Source: Mangrovimonas cancribranchiae
Lineage (GTDB): Bacteria; Bacteroidota; Bacteroidia; Flavobacteriales; Flavobacteriaceae
Reading direction: 5' to 3'
Assembly: GCF_037126245.1 (NCBI RefSeq)
Contig: NZ_CP136925.1
Location: 2,000,001 to 2,064,000, forward strand
Length of the DNA stretch: 64,000 nucleotides
Shown: in pieces, positions 53,238-62,036 of the stretch
Layout: each line of letters opens with the position of its first letter
Numbering within the stretch: the first letter of the stretch is position 1
Position numbers and translations under genes: made by a program
The notes under the pieces: generated by a model
What the model was told of the DNA's origin: nothing
What the model saw: only the letters and a program-made list of their open reading frames with translations
Databases searched by the model: none

Positions 53238-53771
53238 TTATAGGTTATTGTATTGCTCATTAGTTACTGGCTCCATCCAATTGACTATACCTTTCTCAAT
53301 ATTTGGCACAATGTACATTTGCTGAAGACCTTTATCCTTACTTGCTCCATGCCAATGTCTAGTATCTGGCGGACATGTTACGGCATCACCCTTTTTAATG
53401 ATTTGAATTGGCTCTCCTTCTATTTGGTGATACCCAACTCCGTCTGTAATGACTAAAATTTGACCTGCTGGATGCGTATGCCAATTACTTCTTGCTCCTG
53501 GTTCGAAATACACATTACCCACAATGGTGGTTAACGTTGTATCCATCACTATTCCATAATTGTATGCGTTGCCTGTAAAAAATTTATCAGATCCTTTTTG
53601 ACCTTTTGGAAAGATGAAATTCAAATCAGAAACATCCTGATTTTTAGTTGCTGGCTTCGCTTCTGTTTGATTTGTCAATTCTTCTTGCTTTTCAGATGCT
53701 TGTTTACAACTTTGAAAAAAAACTAGGGACCATACGGTCAATACTAAAAAGGAAAATTTGATATGCTTCAT
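53238..53771 (-). CDS. Cupin lipoprotein
   Basis: 177 residues. Lipoprotein signal LVFFQSCKQ (lipobox Cys) followed by a low-complexity linker and one cupin domain: FTGNAYNYGIV, FEPGARSNWHTHPAGQILVITDGVGYHQIEG, KKGDAVTCPPDTRHWHGASKD, ending NWMEPVTNEQY. It is the envelope counterpart of the cytoplasmic cupin at 49552-49950. It is the first gene after the AraC-type operator, so it begins this transcription unit. Confidence 0.86.
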   Translation of the reverse strand: MKHIKFSFLVLTVWSLVFFQSCKQASEKQEELTNQTEAKPATKNQDVSDLNFIFPKGQKGSDKFFTGNAYNYGIVMDTTLTTIVGNVYFEPGARSNWHTHPAGQILVITDGVGYHQIEGEPIQIIKKGDAVTCPPDTRHWHGASKDKGLQQMYIVPNIEKGIVNWMEPVTNEQYNNL

Positions 53772-54005
53772 ATTTTTAATTGTTTTGTTATTGAATTTGT
53801 GATTATATTTCCTTTAATCGATTTAACATTTTATTAAGATTAAAGAACCCTTGAATTAATTTAGAACACCTACTTAATTTCTTAAGTTTATTAAAAGTGA
53901 ATTTTTATCAGAAAAAGAAAACCAACAAAACCACTTAATATCAGTTATTTAACCAACATAAATTGGCACTACTAATTTACATATTAAATTCCTAAGTCAT
54001 ATAAA

Positions 54006-54037
54006 AAATTCAAACCGATAGTTATGAAATTCAAACC
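54006..54037 (-). promoter_or_regulatory. AraC-type operator, two direct repeats 21 bp apart
   Basis: AAATTCAAACC occurs at 54006-54016 and 54027-54037 (minus strand GGTTTGAATTT). A 21-bp period, two helical turns, is the usual layout for AraC-family sites. The site is upstream of the cupin/dehydrogenase unit within a 268-bp AT-rich gap that shows no gene. Confidence 0.6.
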
Positions 54038-54039
54038 TC

Positions 54040-54696
54040 TCATGATAATTGCTTAATTGCGTCGTTAATACAAGAAGGACCTTCACTCATCTCTATGACT
54101 TTACCGAATGTAGAGCTGTTATCTAATATTTGCAAGACCGTTTCAGCTACAGCAGCTCTAGGAATGAGTTTTTTGAGCAAATATGGATCTGATACCATTT
54201 TAACCTTACCAACCTCTTCATTATCCGTCAACCTTACTGGACGTAGAATCGTGTAGTCCAATCTGCTTCTTTTTAATTCTGCATCTGCCAAATGCTTAGC
54301 AATGTAGTATGGCTTCATTCCTGGCTGTGTCCAATAGGAAGGTTCATCGGAAAATGCAGCACCTACCATGATAAACCGTTTTATATTACTTTGTGCAGTA
54401 GCATGAATTGCTTTAATGGCTCCATACAAATCAATTTCGATAGTTTTATCGTAACCTGTAGCACCACCTGAACCTGCAGAGAACACAACTGCATCAAACC
54501 CTTTAATAGACTCTGCAATAGCATCTTGGGTATTTTCTAGACTTTCAATAATAACGGGTACGTTTATTGAATCGAAAAATATTTTTTGCTCAACTTTTCT
54601 AATAAAAGCAGTAGGCTCAAAATGTTCTGATTGGCTCATTTTTTCGGCAATCCGTCTCCCTACTTTTCCATTTGCTCCTATTATTATTACTTTCAT
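54040..54696 (-). CDS. NAD(P)-binding SDR-like protein (YwnB/atypical group)
   Basis: 218 residues. The N-terminal KVIIIGANGKVGRRIAEKMSQSEHFEPTAFIRK is an NADP-type Rossmann motif (GxxGxxG). VVFSAGSGGATGYDKTIEIDLYGAIKAIHAT and FIMVGAAFSDEP follow. No classical YxxxK triad is clear, as usual for atypical NAD(P)H-binding reductases or regulators such as NmrA-like proteins. It is the last gene of the first AraC-linked transcription unit. Confidence 0.85.
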   Translation of the reverse strand: MKVIIIGANGKVGRRIAEKMSQSEHFEPTAFIRKVEQKIFFDSINVPVIIESLENTQDAIAESIKGFDAVVFSAGSGGATGYDKTIEIDLYGAIKAIHATAQSNIKRFIMVGAAFSDEPSYWTQPGMKPYYIAKHLADAELKRSRLDYTILRPVRLTDNEEVGKVKMVSDPYLLKKLIPRAAVAETVLQILDNSSTFGKVIEMSEGPSCINDAIKQLS

Positions 54697-54726
54697 GTTT
54701 TTCTTTTTTAAATGTTATTTGAATTA

Positions 54727-55197
54727 TCACTTTAACAATTCAAAAGTCACTTTTTGATTTCCCATATTTTTCAGCTTTTTAATACCATCACCTTCTATTT
54801 TACCCAAACTAATCAACCCAGTAGAATAGCTAAAATCTTTATAAAAAATCGCCACATCTCCCCAAGGTGCATAATATGTGATGTCTCCTGTTTTTGGCTC
54901 ATACCCTGAAGGCGCGCCTTCTTTTGTAAGTTTTTCTTCTGGATAAAAAATCTTTTCGTTACTGGCGTAATCTTCTAATTCTGTTGTTATGGGCAACATA
55001 GAAATAAAATCTCTTGATGTTGGATTGTCGTATATAGTAGCTGTAAGCTCTACATTAGAAAAAGTGATTTTTAGCTTCATATCTTTTATAGTTTTTTGTT
55101 GCACAACATCTTCTTTAAATTCAGCTTTTAATGCTAAAAAGCTTAAAAACAAGCCTAAAACTGAAAGTTGAACTAAAGATTTTATGGCAAGTCCCAT
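54727..55197 (-). CDS. Secreted cyclophilin-like fold protein
   Basis: 156 residues. An N-terminal hydrophobic signal (SLVQLSVLGLFLSFLALKAEF) leads into the cyclophilin-like/DUF369 domain: KLKITFSNVELTATIYDNPTSRDFISMLPITTELEDYASNEKIFY, EPKTGDITYYAPWGDVAIFYKDF. These small domains often accompany flavodoxins and aldo/keto reductases in redox clusters. A perfect terminator separates it from the hydrolase gene upstream. Confidence 0.85.
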   Translation of the reverse strand: MGLAIKSLVQLSVLGLFLSFLALKAEFKEDVVQQKTIKDMKLKITFSNVELTATIYDNPTSRDFISMLPITTELEDYASNEKIFYPEEKLTKEGAPSGYEPKTGDITYYAPWGDVAIFYKDFSYSTGLISLGKIEGDGIKKLKNMGNQKVTFELLK

Positions 55198-55216
55198 TTT
55201 ATATTTTATTAAAAAA

Positions 55217-55244
55217 ATATGGCTCTAAATATTTAGAGCCATAT
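55217..55244 (-). terminator. Perfect palindromic terminator
   Basis: A 28-bp perfect palindrome (ATATGGCTCTAAAT and complement) with a T tract on the minus strand. It ends the hydrolase message, though read-through to the next gene is possible. Confidence 0.8.
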
Positions 55245-55248
55245 TGTA

Positions 55249-56301
55249 TTATTTTAAGTTTTCCGTAAAAAATGTTTCCAACTTATCAAAAGGAATTACA
55301 TCCAACTGATCGTACAAATCTGTATGAACTTTACCAGGAATAATCATTAGTTCCTTTGGCTCTTGAGCTGCTTTGTAGGCGTCTTCACTAAAATATTTTG
55401 AATGCGCATTTTCACCAGCTATTAAAAGTATTGGTCTTGGGGAAATCTCTTCAATATACGTTAAAATTGGCATATTCATTAGAGAAAACGCATTTGTTTT
55501 TGTCCAAGAACTATTAGAATTAATAGAACGTGGATGGAAACCTCTATCTGTTTTGTAATAATCAAAATAACCTTTTACAAATTCTGGTTCGTTACCCGAA
55601 AGTGAATCTGGCAAGCCTTGTCCCGATAATTCTGAAGTTCCTTTTTCTGCATCTACCCATCTTTGCTGACTCATTTGCTCTAACATTTCTGAGCGTTGCT
55701 CTGGCGTTGTAGAATCGAAATATCCTTTAGCGGTTACTCTAGACATATCGTACATACTTGTAGTTGCTACGGCTTTTACGCGCTTATCAACTGCTGTAGC
55801 ATTTAAAGCGAAGCCGCCAAAACCACAAATACCAATTATTCCTATTTTTTCTCTATCAACATTGTCTTGTAAGCCTAAGAAATCTATCGCTGCGCTAAAG
55901 TCTTCTGTATTGATTTCTGGCGAAGCTACGTGACGAGGTTCGCCGCCGCTTTCACCTGTATAAGATGGATCAAAAGCTAATACTACAAATCCACGCTCTG
56001 CCATTTGATTAGCATACAAACCTGAAGCTTGCTCTTTTACAGCACCGTAAGGTCCGCTAATTGTTAATGCTGGTAATTTTCCTTCTTTACTTTTTGGACT
56101 GTATAAATCACCAGCCAAAGTAATTCCATATCTGTTTTTAAATGATACTTTTTCGCGAGTTACATGTTCACTCAATTCAAAAGTATACTGATCTTTTTCT
56201 GTACTCATTTCTTTTTGATTTTCATTTAAATTTTGACCAGACACTTTCGTTAATGAAAGCGTCATGGTCATTGCTATTAATACTAAACTTCTCTTTTTCA
56301 T
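55249..56301 (-). CDS. Secreted alpha/beta hydrolase
   Basis: 350 residues with a signal peptide (IAMTMTLSLTKVSGQ). Alpha/beta hydrolase: VSFKNRYGITLAGDLYSPK, GGFAL after GIIGICGFGG, where the nucleophile position is Cys rather than Ser, as in YcjY/dienelactone-hydrolase-type enzymes. The acid/His region is PILLIAGENAHSKYFSEDAYK and PGKVHTDLYD. Substrate unknown. The gene follows the acyltransferase gene by 10 bp. Confidence 0.85.
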   Translation of the reverse strand: MKKRSLVLIAMTMTLSLTKVSGQNLNENQKEMSTEKDQYTFELSEHVTREKVSFKNRYGITLAGDLYSPKSKEGKLPALTISGPYGAVKEQASGLYANQMAERGFVVLAFDPSYTGESGGEPRHVASPEINTEDFSAAIDFLGLQDNVDREKIGIIGICGFGGFALNATAVDKRVKAVATTSMYDMSRVTAKGYFDSTTPEQRSEMLEQMSQQRWVDAEKGTSELSGQGLPDSLSGNEPEFVKGYFDYYKTDRGFHPRSINSNSSWTKTNAFSLMNMPILTYIEEISPRPILLIAGENAHSKYFSEDAYKAAQEPKELMIIPGKVHTDLYDQLDVIPFDKLETFFTENLK

Positions 56302-56311
56302 TTTATTTCTC

Positions 56312-56881
56312 TTAAATGTTTTTTATAATTTTTGCAGGAACACCTCCCACAACCGTATTGTCAGGCACATCTTTAGATACTACAGCTCCGGCTGCTACAA
56401 TAGCATTTTTACCTATAGTAACACCTGGTAATATTGTTGATCCTGCACCTATCCATGCTCCTTTTTTGATATGAATTGGTTTTCCTATCAAAGCTTTTCT
56501 AGATTCTGGCTCTATCGGATGTGTTTCGGATAAAAGATTAACTCTTGGACCTACCATGACATCATCATCAATAGTAACTCCACCTAAATCTAAAATTTGA
56601 CAATTTTGGTTTATAAATATGTTCTTACCAAGTTTTAGATTTTTCCCATAGTTGACACTAAAAGGTGTATATATAGTTGTAGTAGAATCAACTTCGCTTT
56701 GGATAAGTTTGCCTAAATGCTGTCTAATATCTTCAATAGTTTTAGATGCATTTAAATCTACCAAAATTGCTATAGCACGCTCTGACTGTTCGGGTAATTT
56801 ATAATATTCTGGATCACTAAAAGGTACGACTTCACCAGATAGTATTCTTTCAAAAATGTTATTGCTGTTTTTTGCACTCAT
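56312..56881 (-). CDS. Hexapeptide O-acetyltransferase (maltose/galactoside type)
   Basis: 189 residues from the ATG at 56881. The longer frame begins with codons that themselves contain the TAnnTTTG promoter, so it is rejected. The N-terminal helix pair [30 protein letters not shown] is the Mac-like region. The left-handed helix [40 protein letters not shown] holds the catalytic His. [20 protein letters not shown] repeat ends it. It acetylates sugars or alcohols with acetyl-CoA. Confidence 0.88.
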   Translation of the reverse strand: MSAKNSNNIFERILSGEVVPFSDPEYYKLPEQSERAIAILVDLNASKTIEDIRQHLGKLIQSEVDSTTTIYTPFSVNYGKNLKLGKNIFINQNCQILDLGGVTIDDDVMVGPRVNLLSETHPIEPESRKALIGKPIHIKKGAWIGAGSTILPGVTIGKNAIVAAGAVVSKDVPDNTVVGGVPAKIIKNI

Positions 56882-56905
56882 ATCTTCAACTTCAAATCTA
56901 TGGTA

Positions 56906-56913
56906 CAAAGATA
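56906..56913 (-). promoter_or_regulatory. TAnnTTTG promoter of the acyltransferase/hydrolase unit
   Basis: TATCTTTG on the minus strand, 24 nt before the ATG at 56881. The AraC-type repeats begin 27 bp upstream of it, and no -33 element is seen, which suits activator dependence. Confidence 0.55.
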
Positions 56914-56940
56914 CTTTCACTACCCTGTTACCAGATAACG

Positions 56941-56972
56941 AAAATCAAATCAAAAATTATAAAATTCAAACT
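56941..56972 (-). promoter_or_regulatory. AraC-type operator, second pair of 21-bp direct repeats
   Basis: AAATTCAAACT (56962-56972) and AAAATCAAATC (56941-56951) start exactly 21 bp apart. The second matches the AAATTCAAACC element at 9 of 11 positions. The pair lies immediately upstream of the acyltransferase promoter. Confidence 0.55.
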
Positions 56973-57844
56973 TATTGTATTCGGACCATTTTTGGGGTTA
57001 GCCCCGTTTGCTTTTTAAAGAAGTTGTTGAAATAGGTAGGATACTCAAATCCAAGCGCATAACCCACTTCGCTCACATTCCAGTTGGTATATTGCAACAA
57101 CGCTTTAGCTTCGTTAACTATTCGTTCTGTAATATGTGTAGACGTAGACTTTCCTGTAACCGATTTTACAGCACGATTTAAATAGTTAACATGAACCGAT
57201 AATTGATCGGCATATTGTTGTGCTGTGGTAAGCATTAATGGCGAATCTGCTGTCTCAATAGGGAATTGACGTTCAAGAAGCTCTAAAAACACCGATGTTA
57301 AACGTGACGCAGCATTGGCATGTTTTTCGGCTTTCTCTGATGGCTGCATTTTCATGGCTTCATGTAGAATTAACTGAATGTAATTCCTAATTAAATCATC
57401 TTTAAAGGAATAATCCGTTTGTTGCTCTTGCATCATTTTCTCGAAGATACTATTCAGAAACAAACGCTGTTCTTCTGTTATTTTTAAAACTGGTGTTCCA
57501 CCTAATTTAAACAAAGGCGATTGCAACAAACTATCGGTACGCTCAGACAATTGCAAAAACTCTTCAGAAAACAAACAGGTGTAACCCACATAACTTGTAG
57601 AAAGCGTTTCCCAAGAGTATGGCACATGTGGATTCCCAAAAAAGAGAATTGTTCCTTCCTGCTCGTAACTCCTATCTGCATAATGAATTATACTCTTACC
57701 TGTAGTTAGACAAATTTTATAAAAATCTTTGCGGCTGTAAATTTTAGTAGCACTACTATCTTCTTCTATTCTAAAGACATTAAAGCCTTTAAGCTTTAAC
57801 TCACTATTAAAAGGCGATACCGAACGTTGTGTTTTTGTTCCCAT
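56972..57844 (-). CDS. AraC family regulator
   Basis: 290 residues. The N-terminal part (~1-180) is an AraC-type sensing domain (YADRSYEQEGTILFFGNPHVPYSWETLSTSYVGYTCLFSEEFL, cupin-like). The C-terminal HTH pair is LTTAQQYADQLSVHVNYLNRAVKSVTGKSTSTHITERIVNEAKALLQYTNWNVSEVGYALGFEYPTYFNNFFKKQTGLTPKMVR. It is upstream of the redox cluster on the same strand, and is likely its activator by analogy with YqhC. One repeat copy at 57859-57869 adjoins its own promoter. Confidence 0.9.
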   Translation of the reverse strand: MGTKTQRSVSPFNSELKLKGFNVFRIEEDSSATKIYSRKDFYKICLTTGKSIIHYADRSYEQEGTILFFGNPHVPYSWETLSTSYVGYTCLFSEEFLQLSERTDSLLQSPLFKLGGTPVLKITEEQRLFLNSIFEKMMQEQQTDYSFKDDLIRNYIQLILHEAMKMQPSEKAEKHANAASRLTSVFLELLERQFPIETADSPLMLTTAQQYADQLSVHVNYLNRAVKSVTGKSTSTHITERIVNEAKALLQYTNWNVSEVGYALGFEYPTYFNNFFKKQTGLTPKMVRIQ

Positions 57845-57848
57845 AAAG

Positions 57849-57869
57849 CAAAGTTAAGAAATTCAAACC
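57849..57869 (-). promoter_or_regulatory. AraC gene promoter with one repeat copy
   Basis: TAACTTTG on the minus strand (57849-57856), 4 nt from the ATG. AAATTCAAACC lies 2 bp upstream of it (57859-57869). This suggests autoregulation by the AraC protein. Confidence 0.5.
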
Positions 57870-57919
57870 TAAAACCCAGCATTCCGTTAACGATCTTTTA
57901 ACAATATAAGGCAGTAAAA

Positions 57920-59023
57920 TTATTTTAAATCTTTCCACCAAGCTTCAAAAACTTGCGTACTATCTTTTAGTTTTACAACTTCACCTATTTTTGGTGTTAC
58001 CAAAGAAACGCTTTCAGTTTTATTAGATAGTGCTTCATCTAAAGGCTCATACCAAGGATGATTTGAAAGTGTAAACTTAGAATTATGAACCGGAAATAGT
58101 TTTTGTGCACTCAACTCTTCTGCTACCTGATATAATTGTCTAGGCAGCAAATGAATCTGATTCCAATTTTCACTATACTGACCTTGTTCTATAATTGCTA
58201 AATCAAAAGGACCATATTTAGCAGCTATGTCTTTATAAAATGTATCGTAACCGCTATCACCACCAATGTAGATATTATTACTTTTTGTGTTTAACACATA
58301 AGATGCCCATAAACTTTTATTACGCCTGATACCTCTTCCTGAAAAATGACGTGCTGGTGTTGCTGTCAATTTCACGCCTTCAAATTCGATAGCTTCGAAC
58401 CAATCTAGTTCATTAATTTTAGACACTTCATAACCCCAATATTCAAAGTGCTGACCAACACCTAATCCACAAACCACTTGACCAACTTTAGGCTTTAACT
58501 TCAATACTGTTTCGTAATCCAAATGATCCCAATGATCGTGAGAAATTATTAAATAATCAATATCTGGAAGGTCTTCAACACCATAATTATTAGTTCCTTT
58601 AAAGGATTTGTTCATAAAAGAAAACGGTGCCGAATATCCACAAAACACAGGATCTACTAAAAATGTTTTTCCATCTAATCGCATAAAATAGGATGAATGC
58701 CCAAACCAGATTAATAAATCTTCTTTTTCGTTTAACCCTTTAATATCAGTTGAAACAGATGGTAAATCATCTACAGGTTTTACTTTTTGTTTTTTTGAAG
58801 TCATAAAATCCCACATAGCACCTATTGTACTTTTATTTGAGGTCATGACAGCGGTTTCGCTTAAATTTTTAAATGATCCGTCTTTATAGTTTGGGGATTT
58901 CTTAATACGTTCTAAACGTTCGCCTTTAGGATGTTGTCCAAATTTTGACTGGTTAAGTATCATAACAGTTATTAAAGATATAAGTAATACAATACCCAAT
59001 AAGATTTTTAAAAAGCGTTTCAT
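57920..59023 (-). CDS. MBL-fold hydrolase (NAPE-PLD-like)
   Basis: 367 residues. An N-terminal membrane anchor or signal (ILLGIVLLISLITVMIL) precedes a metallo-beta-lactamase fold: WFGHSSYFMRLDGKTFLVDPVF, the zinc motif ISHDHWDHLDY, TPARHFSGRG, IYIGGDSGYD and FPVHNSKFTL. It resembles N-acyl-phosphatidylethanolamine phospholipase D and UlaG-like hydrolases. The substrate is unknown. It is upstream of the AraC gene and probably separate from the cluster. Confidence 0.88.
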   Translation of the reverse strand: MKRFLKILLGIVLLISLITVMILNQSKFGQHPKGERLERIKKSPNYKDGSFKNLSETAVMTSNKSTIGAMWDFMTSKKQKVKPVDDLPSVSTDIKGLNEKEDLLIWFGHSSYFMRLDGKTFLVDPVFCGYSAPFSFMNKSFKGTNNYGVEDLPDIDYLIISHDHWDHLDYETVLKLKPKVGQVVCGLGVGQHFEYWGYEVSKINELDWFEAIEFEGVKLTATPARHFSGRGIRRNKSLWASYVLNTKSNNIYIGGDSGYDTFYKDIAAKYGPFDLAIIEQGQYSENWNQIHLLPRQLYQVAEELSAQKLFPVHNSKFTLSNHPWYEPLDEALSNKTESVSLVTPKIGEVVKLKDSTQVFEAWWKDLK

Positions 59024-59051
59024 ATCGTTTGGGTTAAATTTATTAGAAGTG

Positions 59052-59059
59052 CAAAGTTA
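59052..59059 (-). promoter_or_regulatory. TAnnTTTG promoter of the MBL gene
   Basis: TAACTTTG on the minus strand, 28 nt before the ATG. Confidence 0.5.
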
Positions 59060-59198
59060 AATAGACCAAATCAATTTAACCTATCTTCATTACTGAGAAT
59101 ATTACCTGAATTACTGAAAGTTTTAACCCAAAAGTTATATAAACAAAAATCAAACTCTTATTAAAAGTTACTTCTAATATAATTACTCCATAAAAAAA

Positions 59199-59224
59199 GC
59201 GCCTCCGTAAATTACGAATAGCGC
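59199..59224 (-). terminator. Rho-independent terminator
   Basis: GCGC..CGTAA pairs with TTACG..GCGC. The minus-strand message then runs into seven T residues. It ends the second kinase/regulator transcript. The rest of the 59024-59311 gap shows only the MBL promoter. Confidence 0.75.
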
Positions 59225-59311
59225 TTACTATTTTGCCCCCTTTAACTGACTAATAGTTACACAAATCTATAGACTTTAATTAATAAATACTTACGGGTTT
59301 CCGTAACATCA

Positions 59312-59977
59312 TTAAATTATTCCCATATCTTTTGCAATAGCCACTAAATGAATGGAATTATTAGCCTGTAATTGTATTTTTAATTTGTTTAAGCGTTTTT
59401 CTATACTACTTAAACTACTTGGTGTAACATTTTTCTTTTTTAATTGTTTACTAATTTGATCTTGACTAAGCCCTAATGCTAGTTCGTTTAATAACAATAT
59501 ATCAAAATCATCTATTTCGTTAACTTCTTGCCCATTGACTGCCATTTCTATGGCTGACGAAAGATACGTTTTGTTTTGGTTAATAGCCTCTACTGCTTGT
59601 TCTAACTCTTTAAGACCATACCGCCCTTTACAAACATAAGCTTTAGCCTGATACTGATGTATTAAACGCCGTATACGTTGAATTTTATCTTCTACCGAAT
59701 AGACAATAACGTTTAAATCTGGCCAAGTCATATTTACAGTCATTACAAGGTCTTCACCATTTTTTAGTTTTTGCTCTCTATGGTCTTGTTTAAAGGACAA
59801 ATCTGTAATAAGCAAATCGAAAGGATCGCCTTCTTGCTCGGCGCGTTTTAGTTTTAATATAGCGTCATCGCAATAATGTGCATACACAACGTTTTGTGTG
59901 TATCCGTTCTTCAGCATAGCATTAACACCTAGATTAATACTCATTAAATCATCAACTACTAATACTTTTTTAAACAT
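59312..59977 (-). CDS. Response regulator with diverged C-terminal HTH
   Basis: 221 residues. Receiver: KKVLVVDDLMSINLGVNAML, phospho-acceptor in DLLITDLSFKQD, and VCKGRYGLKELEQAV with the Lys. The output domain (LLLNELALGLSQDQISKQLKKKNVTPSSLSSIEKRLNKLKIQLQANNSIHLVAIAKDMG) is a diverged LuxR-type helix-turn-helix. It directly abuts the TPR histidine kinase gene (one base), its probable partner. Confidence 0.88.
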   Translation of the reverse strand: MFKKVLVVDDLMSINLGVNAMLKNGYTQNVVYAHYCDDAILKLKRAEQEGDPFDLLITDLSFKQDHREQKLKNGEDLVMTVNMTWPDLNVIVYSVEDKIQRIRRLIHQYQAKAYVCKGRYGLKELEQAVEAINQNKTYLSSAIEMAVNGQEVNEIDDFDILLLNELALGLSQDQISKQLKKKNVTPSSLSSIEKRLNKLKIQLQANNSIHLVAIAKDMGII

Positions 59978-61615
59978 TTATATAGATATTTCAGCTTTAA
60001 AACCACCATTTGGCTTGGTATCAAAAGTAAATGTTCCGTTACAGTTTTTTATACGGTTTTCCGCATTTTGAAGTCCGTTACCTGCTTTAACCTTTCCACT
60101 AACACCATTATCGGTATAGGTTATTTTAGTTTTTTTTCCTTGCTGAGTAAAGTTTAACACCACTAAAGTGGCTTGACTATGTTTTCGCATATTAACTAAT
60201 AGTTCTTGCAACACGCGATATAGGGTTATTTTTTTATAATTCGCTAATGATTCCCATGACATACTAGAAAGTCCTTTTACAAGAATAGTAACTTGAGTCG
60301 TTTGAAAGCTAAGAATAAGATCTTCTAAAGTATTTGTATAGTCTTCGCTAACATTAATTTCTCCTAAATCTTTTGAAATATCACGGGTTTTAAAATACAT
60401 CGCTTCCAAATTATCTAACACATCTTCTTCTGGTTTTTTTTGAATGGTTGCCATAAGCTTGTACACATCATTAGCGACTTCATCATGAACACGTTTGGCA
60501 ATATTTGTTTCGGTTTGATAAATATTTTTTAGCGTGATTTTTTTATGTTTTTCACGATAAATCAACAAAATTGCTATCGCAACAACAATAACAATTCCAC
60601 CTATAGCTTGGTAGATGGTTTTTAAGCGTTTTTGGCGTTCTGCAATTAACTCTTGTTGTTTAGCGATACGTTTTTGACGTTCGTAGGCATATTTTCTGGC
60701 AATATATTTGTTTTCAGCAGCTAACTGTGTGGATCTCATACTATCCAACAGTTGTCCGTATTGCGTCACTAAACTATCGTTGTTAAGTTTAACATACCAT
60801 GACAACGCCTCCTTTAAATAAACTGTTTTTTGTGACTGACGCGCCATTTGTAACATTGTATCTAGATATGTTTTGGCTACCTCTATGTTATTATGATAAA
60901 CGTAATGTTTTAGAAGATGGTTGTAGGCTGTAAAAACGCCTGGTTTATCGTTTAGTCGCTTTCTTAAAAGTAAAGACTTTTTTATTTTCTCTATGGCAGT
61001 GGTATCGTTGAGCTTAGATAGGGCTTCGCCTAAATTCCCTAATATTCTGGCTTTATTCTTGGAATCATTTAACGTTAAGCCTTCTTGATAGGCATCTTGC
61101 AATATTTCTATTGCTTTCTCGTAATGCCCTTGCTTTATATATATTGTTCCTATATTATTTTTTATAATATTTTTCCCTACAGAAAACGTATCTACTTCTA
61201 AAGCTTTATAATAATACTCTAAAGCAACTTTAGGACTATTCAAAGCTTTATAAACCCTTCCTAAATGATTGTATAGTCGCAACTTATAATCGCTTGCCCA
61301 CTTCCCGTGCTGCTTGTCTAATAATTGTAGTGCTTGTACGGCAGAGTGCTCACTATCGTTTAAAGCCCCCAGGCGTTTTTGAACAATAGCTAAATTAATA
61401 TAACCATATACCGTATGTTGTACTTGATTTTGTTCTTCTGATTGGTTAACATAAGCCCTATAAAATTCATAGGCTTTAACAAGCTGATTATTATTTTTTG
61501 AGGTTTTCACCACATTATAGTAATGTGATAAACTATCGGACAAAGACTGACCATAGCTTGAACCTGAAATTAGCAACAAACAGAAAAAGAGACATGTAAA
61601 CTTGGGTGGTTTCAT
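59978..61615 (-). CDS. TPR-containing sensor histidine kinase, second system
   Basis: 545 residues. Signal peptide, tetratricopeptide repeats over ~40-260, a transmembrane helix (~335-351), then a dimerisation segment with RVHDEVANDVYKLMATI (phospho-acceptor His) and a C-terminal ATPase domain (LYRVLQELLVNMRKHSQATLVVL, YTDNGVSGKVKAGNGLQNAENRI). It has the same layout as the kinase at 27176-28990 but is strongly diverged. Input signal unknown. Confidence 0.9.
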   Translation of the reverse strand: MKPPKFTCLFFCLLLISGSSYGQSLSDSLSHYYNVVKTSKNNNQLVKAYEFYRAYVNQSEEQNQVQHTVYGYINLAIVQKRLGALNDSEHSAVQALQLLDKQHGKWASDYKLRLYNHLGRVYKALNSPKVALEYYYKALEVDTFSVGKNIIKNNIGTIYIKQGHYEKAIEILQDAYQEGLTLNDSKNKARILGNLGEALSKLNDTTAIEKIKKSLLLRKRLNDKPGVFTAYNHLLKHYVYHNNIEVAKTYLDTMLQMARQSQKTVYLKEALSWYVKLNNDSLVTQYGQLLDSMRSTQLAAENKYIARKYAYERQKRIAKQQELIAERQKRLKTIYQAIGGIVIVVAIAILLIYREKHKKITLKNIYQTETNIAKRVHDEVANDVYKLMATIQKKPEEDVLDNLEAMYFKTRDISKDLGEINVSEDYTNTLEDLILSFQTTQVTILVKGLSSMSWESLANYKKITLYRVLQELLVNMRKHSQATLVVLNFTQQGKKTKITYTDNGVSGKVKAGNGLQNAENRIKNCNGTFTFDTKPNGGFKAEISI

Positions 61616-62036
61616 ACCCTAAAAATAGAGCATTTTATTAAAACACATAGTAACAAATTCTCTTGATTTTATATAAAAGTAGACTTAACTAAAATTAAGA
61701 CTATTCAAAAACACCCTATTCTAAAGTCTACTGCTTGAGAATACAAAATTGAAGCAGGAAACGAAATTAACTTGGAAACTCCTCTTAAAAAACTGATATA
61801 AATAGGACTTTTCAGAAAATGAATAAAAAGAAAAACTGCATACAATAAAACCTATACGAAATGTGAACTAAAAAGATAATAGAAATGCTCCACTTACACC
61901 TTGTTAAAGCGTCACTTTGACATTATTATTGATTAAATTAAAAAACACAAAACATAGCTTTAGCTACCAATTGTAGAAGATTAAAAGTTTTGGCTTTCAA
62001 AGTCCGCACTACTCATACCTGAGGTGTAGCAAATAT
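61616..62036. other. AT-rich intergenic stretch without a recognisable gene
   Basis: 421 bp between the second kinase start and the small lipoprotein stop. I see no ORF with family features, no tRNA and no strong long hairpin. It must hold the kinase promoter, which I could not pick out by consensus. Confidence 0.5.

Noticed and set aside
59978-61615. Second kinase also degenerate
   Set aside because: The phospho-acceptor His (RVHDEV), N box and G boxes are all present, so it looks functional.
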